Shown one piece after another: positions 1 to 7,539 of a stretch of DNA of 64,000 bases; position 1 is the first letter of the stretch, and every line of letters begins with the position of its first letter. Both the position numbers and the translations under genes were made by a program. The stretch spans positions 47,291 through 111,290 of the forward strand of contig NZ_BAGD01000050.1 of assembly GCF_000308635.1 (NCBI RefSeq), written 5' to 3'. The notes below the pieces were generated by a model. It worked only from the letters and a program-made list of their open reading frames with translations, had not been told where the DNA came from and searched no databases. Source of the stretch: Nocardia otitidiscaviarum NBRC 14405 (lineage in GTDB: Bacteria; Actinomycetota; Actinomycetes; Mycobacteriales; Mycobacteriaceae).

Positions 1-2
1 CC

Positions 3-764
3 GAACACAACCTGGATTCCCCCGAGGGCCAGGTCGATGCCCTGCGCCGCGCCGTCCCCGTGGTCGCCCAGATCAAGGACAACGCCCTACGCAAGGCGTA
101 CGCCACCAAACTCGCGGGCTGGGTCGGCTGGGACGATATCCAGCTCGTCGTCCGCCGCGTCGGCGAGGAGGCCCGCAAGATCGCCCGCGGCGGCGCGCGC
201 CCCGGCATCCCGGGACGCGAAGCGGCGCAGGAGGTCATGGCGCACCCCGCCGCCCGCCCCAACCCCAACGACCCAACCCTGCTCCCGCAGCGCCAATCCC
301 TGGCCGCCGCACTGCAATACCCGGCCCTGGCGGGTCCGCTCTTCGACACTCTCGACCCGGAGGCCTTCACCCACCCCGCCTACATCGCCGTCCGCACCGC
401 CATCACCGCCGCCGGCGGTGTCTCCAGCGGTATCGGCGGCTCCGAATGGGTCGCCCTGGTCGCCGACAACACCCCTGACCTGACGCTGCGCGCCCTGGTC
501 TCCGAACTGGCCGCCGAACCCCTCCCGGTCAAATCCGCCGACGACGTCCCCCGCGTCATCACCGGCGTCCTGGCTCGCACCCAGGAAGCCTGGGTCGGCC
601 GCCAGATCGCCCAGCTCAAGTCCAAACTCCAGCGCATCTCCTCCACCGAGCAGACCGACGCCTACCTGGAACTCTTCGGCGACCTGGTAGCCCTGGAGCA
701 ATACCGCAAGAGCCTGCTCACCCAGGCCATGGGCAACTCCGACGACTTCGCCATCGGCAGCTGA
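3..764 (+). CDS. dnaG: DNA primase DnaG, C-terminal part (5' end outside window)
   Basis: This is the C-terminal 253 residues of the replicative primase, which makes RNA primers at the fork. The reading frame is open to the window edge and begins inside the conserved stretch LDSPEGQVDALRRAVPVVAQ, typical of the end of the DnaG core. The rest is the helical C-terminal domain that in this family contacts the DnaB helicase; it ends in QAMGNSDDFAIGS. The catalytic zinc-binding and Toprim domains lie upstream of the window. The next gene (782-1027) is convergent, 17 bases away. Confidence 0.93.
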   Translation, partial: EHNLDSPEGQVDALRRAVPVVAQIKDNALRKAYATKLAGWVGWDDIQLVVRRVGEEARKIARGGARPGIPGREAAQEVMAHPAARPNPNDPTLLPQRQSLAAALQYPALAGPLFDTLDPEAFTHPAYIAVRTAITAAGGVSSGIGGSEWVALVADNTPDLTLRALVSELAAEPLPVKSADDVPRVITGVLARTQEAWVGRQIAQLKSKLQRISSTEQTDAYLELFGDLVALEQYRKSLLTQAMGNSDDFAIGS

Positions 765-781
765 ACCTGCCCGAGCCCGCG

Positions 782-1027
782 TCAGCGGCGCAGCTGATCC
801 TGCGGCACCATCACGGTGGTGCGCTCGTCCAGCGGCACCATCGGCTCCAGCTTCGGCTGGGTGCTCAACTTGTCCGCCAGCTTCTGCCGACTCACCAGCA
901 CCAGCTTCCGCGTGACCGGACTCTCATTGATCGCCCGCGCCGTCTTGCTGATCTGCTCATACCGAGCCCGCCCGGCCTTCGCGCCCAACACATACCCGGC
1001 AGCGACGCCGATGATCAACCGCAGCAT
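782..1027 (-). CDS. small membrane-anchored conserved hypothetical protein
   Basis: An 81-residue protein whose N-terminus (LRLIIGVAAGYVLGAKAGR) is a glycine-rich single membrane helix followed by a positively charged flank, resembling YtxH-like proteins. The remainder is polar and probably cytoplasmic. GAGGAG lies nine bases before the ATG at 1027. It is convergent with dnaG, an arrangement I recall from related actinobacteria. Function is unknown; only the membrane anchor is supported. Confidence 0.75.
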   Translation of the reverse strand: MLRLIIGVAAGYVLGAKAGRARYEQISKTARAINESPVTRKLVLVSRQKLADKLSTQPKLEPMVPLDERTTVMVPQDQLRR

Positions 1028-1213
1028 TGAGAAGTGCTCCTCCCGTAGGCCAGTCCGCGCCTACATCCTGCCCGAACCCCCCACCCCCTGTCGATCCGGC
1101 ACCCCACCCCCAACCCACCACATGTCCGCAGGTAGAGGGGCGATTTGGGAACTTCGGCGAACGTACGCTAAAGTTTCAATCCGTTCGGCCCGCCAGGCCG
1201 GAACGGGAAACAA

Positions 1214-1286
1214 TCCCCTATAGCTCAATTGGCAGAGCAGCCGACTGTTAATCGGCAGGTTTCTGGTTCGAGTCCAGATGGGGGAG
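1214..1286 (+). tRNA. tRNA-Asn (anticodon GTT)
   Basis: A 73-nt cloverleaf: acceptor stem TCCCCTA (1214-1220) pairs with TGGGGGA (1279-1285) and G is the discriminator. The D arm is TAGCTCAATTGGCAGAGC, the anticodon loop CTGTTAA carries GTT, and the T arm contains GGTTCGAGTCC. CCA is not fully encoded. A strong terminator follows at once. Confidence 0.95.
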
Positions 1287-1293
1287 CAGGAAT

Positions 1294-1326
1294 AGGCCCC
1301 TGACCAGTAGGCATGGTCAGGGGCCT
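1294..1326 (+). terminator. terminator after tRNA-Asn
   Basis: A perfect 13-bp stem (AGGCCCCTGACCA / TGGTCAGGGGCCT) with a 7-nt loop, followed by TTATT. It starts eight bases after the mature tRNA end. The following bases to 1552 hold no gene that I can support. Confidence 0.85.
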
Positions 1327-1552
1327 TATTCGTTTGGTCCACTGATCGGACCCGCACCAAGAAGCCTCGAGAATTCACCGCCGAATGTTTCGTCGACCGG
1401 TCCTGTCGAAGTCCGGCCAAGTCGTCCAACAGCGTTGGCGGTACTGGTGCTGGCGGACGCACCACTGGTTGTTCGCGAAGCCGATCCATTCAATGTCGGA
1501 GCGGGCTTCGACGAGAACCTGCGAGCGGGTTCCTGCTGTGCCTGCCAACAGC

Positions 1553-1834
1553 TCACCAGAGTTGACTGATCACCGTTGCTGCCGCGAAGCACAGCAGTGT
1601 GCCGATCACGGCGACGAGCAGGCCGGCTCCTGTATGCCGTGCACGGCCGCCCGACAAGCAAAGGATGGCCGCGGCGACGAGTTCGGCGACGTAGAGGAAA
1701 GCGAGGAGGAAGACGAGCGAGGGGACGATCGTTACCGGGAACAGGTTGATCGTCAAGGTGATCGTCGCTGTGGACACGGACGCCGGGCCGAACCAAGCAG
1801 TCACTCCCGAGTTGGGGCGATCGATATTCACCAT
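1553..1834 (-). CDS. small membrane protein of the ESX-associated cluster
   Basis: A 93-residue hydrophobic protein with about three membrane segments (around FPVTIVPSLVFLLAFLYVAE, the AAAILCL stretch, and AGLLVAVIGTLLCFAAATVI). The ATG at 1834 was chosen because GGGG lies upstream and the stop of the preceding gene is only 16 bases away; a longer frame upstream would run into that gene. It is last in a minus-strand cluster of EspC-like gene, broken gene and two membrane proteins. No family is recognised. A role as partner or immunity protein of the secreted component is speculation from position. Confidence 0.55.
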   Translation of the reverse strand: MVNIDRPNSGVTAWFGPASVSTATITLTINLFPVTIVPSLVFLLAFLYVAELVAAAILCLSGGRARHTGAGLLVAVIGTLLCFAAATVISQLW

Positions 1835-1850
1835 TGCGGCGGCCCCTGTC

Positions 1851-2156
1851 CTACTTTGCCGAAAAGTAGAGCAGCGCAATAAGTACCGTAGCCGCACTCC
1901 AAGCAGATGCAGCTACCACGGCGGCTGTGGCGACGGCGCGAACGGATCCCGATCCCCACCACCACAGCACTGCCGCGTATCCCGCCGACACCGCTGCGGC
2001 AATGACGAAGGCTCCCAATGGAATCTCCGTGGCCTCGGAGTCGATGAGCCGCCCGGCGATGAGCAGAACCAATGTGTTCACGACGAACCACCCGGCGACA
2101 CTCCACGTCGCCGCCGTCCAATACCGGTGATCGGAACCAGTTGCGCTGTGCCCCAT
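1851..2156 (-). CDS. small membrane protein, coupled to broken gene
   Basis: A 101-residue protein with three likely membrane helices (WSVAGWFVVNTLVLLIAG, LGAFVIAAAVSAGYAAVLW, and AVVAASAWSAATVLIALLYF). Its ATG overlaps the TGA of the upstream gene in the arrangement TGATG, so translation was probably coupled to that gene before it broke. The family is not recognised. Its tight packing with the membrane gene at 1553-1834 suggests the two act together. Confidence 0.6.
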   Translation of the reverse strand: MGHSATGSDHRYWTAATWSVAGWFVVNTLVLLIAGRLIDSEATEIPLGAFVIAAAVSAGYAAVLWWWGSGSVRAVATAAVVAASAWSAATVLIALLYFSAK

Positions 2157-2719
2157 CAGTTCATTCCCTTCGGCAGTGGTACGTGAGGTGGGGTGTCGAC
2201 GGGTCCGAACGGTGTCGACTGTGTCGGATTTCCTGGCACGTCATATTCGTAGTTCCAGTCGTGGAACCTGGGAAACACGGTGTCGGGATTACCGATGTCG
2301 TGGTGGAAGGGCAGGTTGACAGCCGGACCCCACGATCGGCCGGTAGCCGCGGGATCGATGGCGATGGTGCGCGTCGCGCCGGAGGGCAGATCCTGGTGGG
2401 CCTCCAGTGACGGGTAATCGGTGCGGGTGCCCGCGAGTGTGACCCCGTCGCGGCCGGGCGTGAAGACCAGGTCGCCGTTGACGGTCATTTTGTGGTCGTC
2501 GAGGTTGACCGTCGTACCGTCGCCATCGAGTATCGGTGGGTCCGCGGCCAACCCCGGTGCGAAGGGATTGCCACCAGGGTTGTTCCATTGCGGATTGCTG
2601 ACATCGCGCTATTCGATGAAGTGCGAGGTCCGGACCAGCCCCTGGCCTTCTACCGGATTGATCCGCACGACCCGGATTTCTGGAGGGACCTCGCGATACT
2701 TGGGGTCATAGCTGTACAT
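2156..2719 (-). pseudogene. ESX-associated protein fragment with in-frame amber stop
   Basis: Two open segments in one frame are separated only by a TAG at 2609-2611. The first runs from ATG 2719 and ends in RTSHFIE. The frame then continues RDVSNPQWNNPGGNPFAPG into the acidic, beta-rich segment that ends VPLPKGMN at 2156. A CAG-to-TAG change would join them into about 187 residues. The N-terminus (MYSYDPKYREVPPEIRVVRI) reads like the interior of a larger protein, so the 5' part may be deleted as well. It begins eight bases after the EspC-like gene and ends TGATG-coupled to a membrane protein. The pseudogene call is an inference; the downstream part may still be translated from an internal ATG at 2551. 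Confidence 0.6.
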
Positions 2720-2726
2720 CCGCTCA

Positions 2727-3038
2727 TCAGCGGCCCCCGGTGTGGAAACCCATCGCTTCCAACCGTCGGCGGAACGCGTCATCGGTGGCCGCGACGTCAT
2801 TCGCGACCTGTGTCATCGCTGCCGAGATCTGCGCGATTCGCTGCGAGACGCGTAGCCACGCACCTTCGGTGTATTCGGTTGCCAACTCGCAGGCCGCACC
2901 GAGTGGAGTTCCCGGCAATGCCACGGCAACTGACTGCGCCGAGGTGCGGACGTCTATGGCGTCAATCGTGGCGGCAACCACGTCGAGAGTGCGCGCAAGC
3001 CCGTTGATCTGCTCGATATCAGCTTCGAACATGGCCAC
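2727..3038 (-). CDS. EspC-like ESX secretion-associated protein
   Basis: A 103-residue helical-hairpin protein starting at GTG 3038, five bases after GGAGAGGAG; ATG 3032 is an alternative start. The pattern (ADIEQINGLARTLDVVAATI, then ALPGTPLGAACELA, then RVSQRIAQISAAMTQVANDV and ATDDAFRRR) matches the T7SS EspC/DUF2580-type family better than classical WXG100, since there is no W-x-G turn. Such proteins are exported by or associated with type VII secretion. It heads a minus-strand cluster that continues into the broken gene and two membrane proteins. Confidence 0.65.
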   Translation of the reverse strand: MAMFEADIEQINGLARTLDVVAATIDAIDVRTSAQSVAVALPGTPLGAACELATEYTEGAWLRVSQRIAQISAAMTQVANDVAATDDAFRRRLEAMGFHTGGR

Positions 3039-3236
3039 GGCGACTCCTCTCCAGGCGTTTCCAGCATGGCTCTCGAGGGATAGTCGGTAGGTGCGGATTG
3101 CTGCGGCGCTGGTCAGGGTGCGTGGCGATGGCTGGTAGAACTGCTGTAGCAACCATTCAGCACTCATGAATCCGGTACTCGCGGAGACAGTCGAGCCTGC
3201 CGGCCCGGACGGCAAGCCGCCCGCGCCTCGGGCAAG

Positions 3237-3623
3237 ATGAGCCGCATGAAATCAGCACGTTCGGCATGTGCCCTGTCCGCGATGGTTCTCGCGGTGATCG
3301 TGGTGGGGGGCTGTTCAACGGATGAGGCGACGCCTGCGTCCGCATCGACTTCGACATCTACCGCTGTGGCCGCGACCAGTACAACCACGACCACCGCGAA
3401 GATGTCCGCGCAGGCGGCGCCGCCCGCGACGGTGGACGATCCGCTGAGTGTGACGTGCGGGCAGTTCACGAAGTTGGACAAGGCGGCTCAGTTGCAGGTC
3501 ATTCAGGCGATCTTCGGGGACGATCCCGCTAAGAACGATGATCAGGTGTCGTTGGCGGACCTGCTGTGCCTGTCGGATTACGTCCAGGACAAGCCTGTCA
3601 AGGACGCACTGCCCAAGCCGTGA
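3237..3623 (+). CDS. small secreted lipoprotein
   Basis: A 128-residue protein (or 125 from the ATG at 3246) with a lipoprotein signal peptide: charged MSRMKSARS, a hydrophobic core, and lipobox VVGGC, with Cys26 as the lipidated residue. A Ser/Thr/Ala-rich linker leads to a compact C-terminal domain with two cysteines (VTCGQF, LLCLSD) that could form a disulfide. This resembles the small lipoproteins common in Nocardia and mycobacteria. Function is unknown. A hairpin terminator follows the stop. Confidence 0.75.
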   Translation: MSRMKSARSACALSAMVLAVIVVGGCSTDEATPASASTSTSTAVAATSTTTTTAKMSAQAAPPATVDDPLSVTCGQFTKLDKAAQLQVIQAIFGDDPAKNDDQVSLADLLCLSDYVQDKPVKDALPKP

Positions 3624-3635
3624 CGGCCGCTTGAA

Positions 3636-3657
3636 CCGCCGGGGTGAGAACCGGCGG
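3636..3657. terminator. hairpin between lipoprotein and TerD fusion genes
   Basis: CCGCCGG and CCGGCGG form a 7-bp stem with an 8-nt loop between two convergent genes, so it can serve both strands. There is no T-tract. Confidence 0.5.
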
Positions 3658-3669
3658 CATCGGCGTGCC

Positions 3670-5697
3670 TCACGTCAAGTCCGGCCCGTCGCCCTGCGGC
3701 TGGTCCGACTGCTTCGGGGCCGCGGGCACCCACTCCCGCAGCGGCTGCACCACCGCTCCGTAGAAGGCATCGGTCGCCGTCGTCACGCTGGTGATGAAAC
3801 TGGCCGCGGTGCCGGAGCGGCGGTTGCCGAGAGGGAAGGTTTGTTCCAGGGAGAAGGAGACGATCTCTCCGGCACGGCCGTCGGTCAGGATCTTCGGGTT
3901 CGCGCGGATGGTGTCGAGGTGTTCGCAGGTCTCCATACCCTTCTCGGAGAACACCGCTTCGACTTGGACTTGGCCGGGGGCATCAGCGAGTTGGCGGAGC
4001 AACCAGGAGAGGCGGCGGCCGGCGGTGCCTTCGTTGGGGGCTTCCAGGGTGGTGCGGCAGCGGATCTTGTTGGTGCGGATGTCGGCGACGACGATCAGGT
4101 CGCCCGCGGTGTCGGGGATACGCAGGGTCGCTTCGAAAGTGCCGTCGGATGCCAGGCGTTCGGCGACGGCGGTGTTGCGGGCGGCGGGATCGGTGCGGTG
4201 CCGACGCGGCAGCTGATGTTTGACCTCCACGCCGAGTTCGGCGGTCAGGCGCAGGGCCAGGTGGCGGGACAGGGACACCCAGCGTTCGGCGACGGTCAGC
4301 GCCTTCTGGTCGCCGGCGCGCAGGGTGCCCGCGGTGACGGCGTCACGCACGGCGACCCAATGGCGGCCCATATCGGTGAATTCGGTGGCTCCGGAACGGG
4401 GATGTTCGAGGTAGCGCAGGAATTCGCCGAGGATCCAGGTTCGCAGTTCGTCGTCGATGCCGCCGTGGGACAGCAGCATGCGCGCTTCGTGGGCGATCTC
4501 GGCCCAGGACAGGTGCCGCAGGTCCACCTTGGCGAGTTTGCGGCGGTCCACCTCGACCGGCAGTTCGCCGGGGCCCGCGGGAACATCGTTGGAGAGGCTC
4601 ACGACCGCGTCGTACCTCTTCCGGCGTGCCACATCGAGGTAGCTCTCCAGTTGATCACGCTTGAGTTTGCCGGTGCCGGTCTTCACCTCCAGCAGGCCCG
4701 TCCACACTCGGTTGCCGCGTACGACCTTGAGAACCGCGTCGGGGATGACCTTGGAATCACCCCGCTCGTACTGCACTTCGACATAGCCTTCGAAAGCCCC
4801 TGCGGGAGCGCCCATCCGGGCGCTGAGCGCGCGTGCGAAGGGGCGAACCGCCTGCATGGTGGCGATCAGGGCGGAGGTGGCGCGGCGCTCCTGCTCCTCG
4901 CTCGCACCGACGCCGACGACCGAGAACAGTCGGGCCGGTTGCCAGGTATCGCTCTCGGCGAGCCGGAATTCGATCGGCTTGGCCTTCTTGGCGACCCGTT
5001 TGGCGGTGCGCACGCCCCGGGTTCGCGTCGGCTTCGAGACCGCGTCGGCGGCTGCGGAACCGACCTCCGGCGTGACCGCTTCGTCGGATGGCGCGGCCGC
5101 TTCGCCGGACGGCGCGCACGCAACCGAGGGAGCCGCCGCGTCGACCGGTGCTTCCGGTTCCTGATCGTCGTCGATGGTGACGCCGAAATCCGTTGCCAGA
5201 CCGGCGAGCCCGGAATCCCAACCCTGTCCCACCGCGCGCACCTTCCAGGTGTCGGCGCGGCGGTACACCTCGCCGAACAGGAACGCCGATTCCGACGAGG
5301 CATCACCCGACAGGTACTCGGCCACCGGATGCCCGGTGCCGTCCACGATGCGGAACGCGATCTTGCCCAGATCGCCGAAGGCGCCGGTGGTGAGACTGCC
5401 CGCCAGCGCCACCGTGTGGACGTCCTCCGGAACGGCGGTCAGATCGATCGTGATGCGGGTCTGCGCGCCCTCCTCGGTCGCGCTCGTGCCCAGCATGCGA
5501 ACCGAGCCGTCCGCCGATTCGGGTTGGTTGTAGAAGATGAAGTCGCTGTCGCCGCGTACCTTCCGGTCGGTGCCGAGCAATAGCGCCGACGCGTCGACGT
5601 CGATCTCCGATTCCGTCCATCCGATGACGACATCGATGCGTTCCACATCCTCGGGCAGGGGCAGATTCTGACCTTTGGACAGCATTGCTGACGTCAC
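3670..5697 (-). CDS. TerD domain - PD-(D/E)XK nuclease-like fusion protein
   Basis: A 675-residue protein. Residues about 5-178 are a TerD domain (KGQNLPLP, VVIGWTESEIDVDASALLLG, DSDFIFYNQP, LFGEVYRRADTWKVRAVGQG, GLAGLATDFGV), the calcium-binding fold of tellurite/stress proteins. An Ala/Pro/Glu linker with a basic patch (about 180-245) follows. Residues about 275-400 then contain IPD (318-320) and LEVK (336-339), matching the PD...(D/E)xK core of restriction-endonuclease-like nucleases, followed by a helical region. The C-terminal 250 residues are unassigned and have a DxR-type segment (VVADIRTNKIR). The GTG at 5697 follows GAAGGG at good spacing; ATG 5685 is an alternative. TerD-nuclease fusions were predicted by Anantharaman, Iyer and Aravind in their analysis of Ter systems. 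The activity here is inferred only from motifs. Confidence 0.8.
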   Translation of the reverse strand: MTSAMLSKGQNLPLPEDVERIDVVIGWTESEIDVDASALLLGTDRKVRGDSDFIFYNQPESADGSVRMLGTSATEEGAQTRITIDLTAVPEDVHTVALAGSLTTGAFGDLGKIAFRIVDGTGHPVAEYLSGDASSESAFLFGEVYRRADTWKVRAVGQGWDSGLAGLATDFGVTIDDDQEPEAPVDAAAPSVACAPSGEAAAPSDEAVTPEVGSAAADAVSKPTRTRGVRTAKRVAKKAKPIEFRLAESDTWQPARLFSVVGVGASEEQERRATSALIATMQAVRPFARALSARMGAPAGAFEGYVEVQYERGDSKVIPDAVLKVVRGNRVWTGLLEVKTGTGKLKRDQLESYLDVARRKRYDAVVSLSNDVPAGPGELPVEVDRRKLAKVDLRHLSWAEIAHEARMLLSHGGIDDELRTWILGEFLRYLEHPRSGATEFTDMGRHWVAVRDAVTAGTLRAGDQKALTVAERWVSLSRHLALRLTAELGVEVKHQLPRRHRTDPAARNTAVAERLASDGTFEATLRIPDTAGDLIVVADIRTNKIRCRTTLEAPNEGTAGRRLSWLLRQLADAPGQVQVEAVFSEKGMETCEHLDTIRANPKILTDGRAGEIVSFSLEQTFPLGNRRSGTAASFITSVTTATDAFYGAVVQPLREWVPAAPKQSDQPQGDGPDLT

Positions 5698-5759
5698 CGT
5701 TTCACCCTTCGAATTTCGACTGCGGTGCAATGGGTTTCGACGGTGGTCGAGGACCCGTT

Positions 5760-5781
5760 ACATATCTCGTCTTCGATATGT
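5760..5781. promoter_or_regulatory. palindrome upstream of the TerD-nuclease gene
   Basis: ACATATC and GATATGT are inverted arms around an 8-base centre (TCGTCTTC), 63 bases before the TerD fusion start and within the 318-base gap shared with the divergent DUF4352 gene. It could be an operator or the stem of a leader RNA. No regulator gene is adjacent. Confidence 0.35.
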
Positions 5782-5975
5782 CGGGACACAAATGGGCAAA
5801 CAGGTCACACATCGTGTTCAGTACAAAACTCTGCTGACTTCCTGAGCCAGGAATTCACTATTCCGCGTCGTTTGCACTGACGTCCTGTGCCAGCCGCTCG
5901 GACGTGGATAACGACTGCTCCGGTCCGGGCGGATGTCTCAGCACCGGTACGGCAAACCCGCCGTACAGATTTTTC

Positions 5976-5995
5976 GCAGAAGGATCTCCTTCTGC
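5976..5995 (+). promoter_or_regulatory. leader hairpin or operator before DUF4352 gene
   Basis: GCAGAAGGATCTCCTTCTGC has 8-9-bp inverted arms and ends 20 bases before the ATG at 6016. As RNA it would form a stable stem; as DNA it is an operator-like palindrome. Apart from this and the 5760-5781 palindrome I see no gene in the 5698-6015 gap. Confidence 0.35.
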
Positions 5996-6015
5996 CCCGA
6001 CCATGTGGGGAAACA

Positions 6016-6603
6016 ATGACCACACCGCCTCCGGGCTATCCCATCCCGGCACAGCAACCTGCTGGCGCGCCGTACCCGATGCCACCGCGGAAACGCAAGG
6101 TCTGGCCGTGGGTGCTGCTCGCCGTATTTCTGGCCTTCGTCGCCCTCGTCGGCGGCTGCGTGGCACTCTTCAGCACAACAGCCAACGAAGTGGCCAAGAG
6201 CGAGGAGCGCCGCACCTCGGCCGCGCCCGCCGGTTCGCCCGTTCGGGACGGGCAGTTCGAATTCGTGGTGACGGGCACCGAGCGCACACCGACGGTCGGC
6301 GAGGGTTACCTGGCCGAGACGGCCCAGGGTGAATACCTGCTCGTCTATGTCGATATCACGAATACCGGCGGCGAGCCGCGCAGCTACTTCGGTGAGAACC
6401 AGAAGGCGATCGACGACCAGGGCCGGGAATTCACCAATGACACGATGGCGGAATTGACCATCGATTCCGGACCCAAGGAACTCAACCCTGGCCTGACGAT
6501 ATCGAAGACGATCATCTTCGATATCCCGGTCGGCTCCCGGATCACTGCCATCGAGTTCCATGACTCGATGTTCTCCGGGGGTGCGCGGGTCGCACTCGAA
6601 TAG
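6016..6603 (+). CDS. membrane-anchored DUF4352-type protein
   Basis: A 195-residue protein with a proline-rich cytoplasmic N-terminus (TTPPPGYPIPAQQPAGAPYP), a basic stop and one membrane helix (about 29-52, VWPWVLLAVFLAFVALVGG), then an extracytoplasmic immunoglobulin-like domain. The domain has the DUF4352/telokin-like pattern: FEFVVTGTERTPTVG, YLLVYVDITNTG, IDDQGREF and GLTISKTIIFDIPVG. The ATG at 6016 follows GGGGA; the longer upstream frame has no signal. Such proteins are exported, membrane-tethered accessory proteins of unknown role. It is divergent from the TerD fusion. Confidence 0.8.
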   Translation: MTTPPPGYPIPAQQPAGAPYPMPPRKRKVWPWVLLAVFLAFVALVGGCVALFSTTANEVAKSEERRTSAAPAGSPVRDGQFEFVVTGTERTPTVGEGYLAETAQGEYLLVYVDITNTGGEPRSYFGENQKAIDDQGREFTNDTMAELTIDSGPKELNPGLTISKTIIFDIPVGSRITAIEFHDSMFSGGARVALE

Positions 6604-6669
6604 CGAAGGCCGCGCCGACCGGCACCGAGCAGCTCGAATCACGGGCTGCCGGGTGTCGGTGCGGCGCGC

Positions 6670-6675
6670 TAGCCT
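6670..6675 (+). promoter_or_regulatory. -10 element of leaderless promoter (DUF2277 gene)
   Basis: TAGCCT fits TANNNT and is followed by exactly six bases before the ATG at 6682, so transcription would start at the start codon. Confidence 0.5.
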
Positions 6676-6681
6676 CGGATT

Positions 6682-6948
6682 ATGTGCCGAAATATCACCG
6701 CCCTGCGAGGGCTGGAACCGGCGGCTACGCCGGAGGAGATCAATGCGGCCGCGCTGCAATATGTGCGGAAGGTCGGCGGGCTGTCGAGCGTGTCCGACAC
6801 CAATCGGGCGGCGGTGGACGCCGCGGTGGCGGAGATCGCGGCGGCCACCGAGCGGCTGTTGGACGCGCTGCCGGAGCGGCGGGTGCCGCCCAAGACCGTG
6901 CCGCCGTTGCGGCGGCCCGAGGTGAGGGCACGAATGCAGCGCGCCTGA
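6682..6948 (+). CDS. DUF2277 family protein
   Basis: An 88-residue protein that opens MCRNITALRGLEPAATPEEI and continues AAALQYVRKVGGL and AVAEIAAATERLLDALP. This is the hallmark of DUF2277, a small helical family with an invariant N-terminal MCRNI. It appears to be expressed from a leaderless promoter (TAGCCT at 6670) and lies 13 bases before the DUF1992 gene, so the two are probably cotranscribed. Molecular function is unknown. Confidence 0.88.
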   Translation: MCRNITALRGLEPAATPEEINAAALQYVRKVGGLSSVSDTNRAAVDAAVAEIAAATERLLDALPERRVPPKTVPPLRRPEVRARMQRA

Positions 6949-6961
6949 GCGGGAGGTTCGC

Positions 6962-7480
6962 ATGGTTGAGCGGAAACCGGCGGGGATGGGGTTCGAATCC
7001 TGGATCGATCGGCAGATTCGGGAGGCGACCGAACGCGGTGAGTTCGACGATCTGGAAGGGGCGGGGAAGCCGATCCCGGGGGAGGGGACGCCGGTCGACG
7101 AGAACTGGTGGTTGCACGGGTATCTGAAACGGGAGGGAGTGTCGGGGGACGCGCTGCTGCCGCCCGCGCTGCTGCTGCGGCGGGATATCGAGCGGATCGA
7201 CGAGAGCGTGCGCGACGCGAACTCGGAGGCCCAGGTGCGCGAAACGGTCGGAGAACTCAATCGGCGCATTGTGGAGTGGCTGCGGATGCCGGTCGGACCG
7301 GCCGTGCCGATCCGGCCCGTGGATGCGGACGAGGTGGTCGCGCGATGGCGAAGCGGCCGGTTGACGGCGACTGAAACGGCCATCGGAGCCGTCCGCGCCG
7401 ACTCCGACGAATCCAGCCGCGACCGGACCGATGCGCCGACGCGCTGGTGGCATCGGCTGTGGGGCGGCCGACGGCACTGA
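6962..7480 (+). CDS. DUF1992 (DnaJ-homologue C28 conserved domain) protein
   Basis: A 172-residue protein. The N-terminal 75 residues carry the DUF1992 signature: WIDRQIREATERGEFDDLEG, GAGKPIPG and DENWWLHGYLKREGV. It continues LPPALLLRRDIERI and EVRETVGELNRRI-type helices, then a polar tail. The family shares this region with eukaryotic DNAJC28 but has no J domain; function is unknown. GGGAGG precedes the ATG. It follows the DUF2277 gene closely. Confidence 0.85.
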   Translation: MVERKPAGMGFESWIDRQIREATERGEFDDLEGAGKPIPGEGTPVDENWWLHGYLKREGVSGDALLPPALLLRRDIERIDESVRDANSEAQVRETVGELNRRIVEWLRMPVGPAVPIRPVDADEVVARWRSGRLTATETAIGAVRADSDESSRDRTDAPTRWWHRLWGGRRH

Positions 7481-7527
7481 GCCGCCGTGGCGGCCACAGA
7501 GCCAGCGGCGCCGCCGTGGCGGCCACA
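7481..7527. repeat. 18-bp direct repeat, two copies
   Basis: GCCGCCGTGGCGGCCACA occurs at 7481-7498 and again at 7510-7527. Each copy contains a short CCGCC/GGCGG dyad. They lie between convergent genes and may serve as a weak bidirectional terminator. Confidence 0.6.
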
Positions 7528-7539
7528 CGAGGCAGCGGC

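Noticed and set aside
1327..1552. Possible coding sequence between tRNA-Asn and the membrane protein cluster
   Set aside because: No frame on either strand shows a recognisable motif, ribosome site or conserved composition.
3538..5583. Very long open frame on the plus strand opposite the TerD-nuclease gene
   Set aside because: It is composed of Gly/Arg/Ala-rich sequence typical of an antisense frame in GC-rich DNA, and the minus strand encodes recognisable domains.
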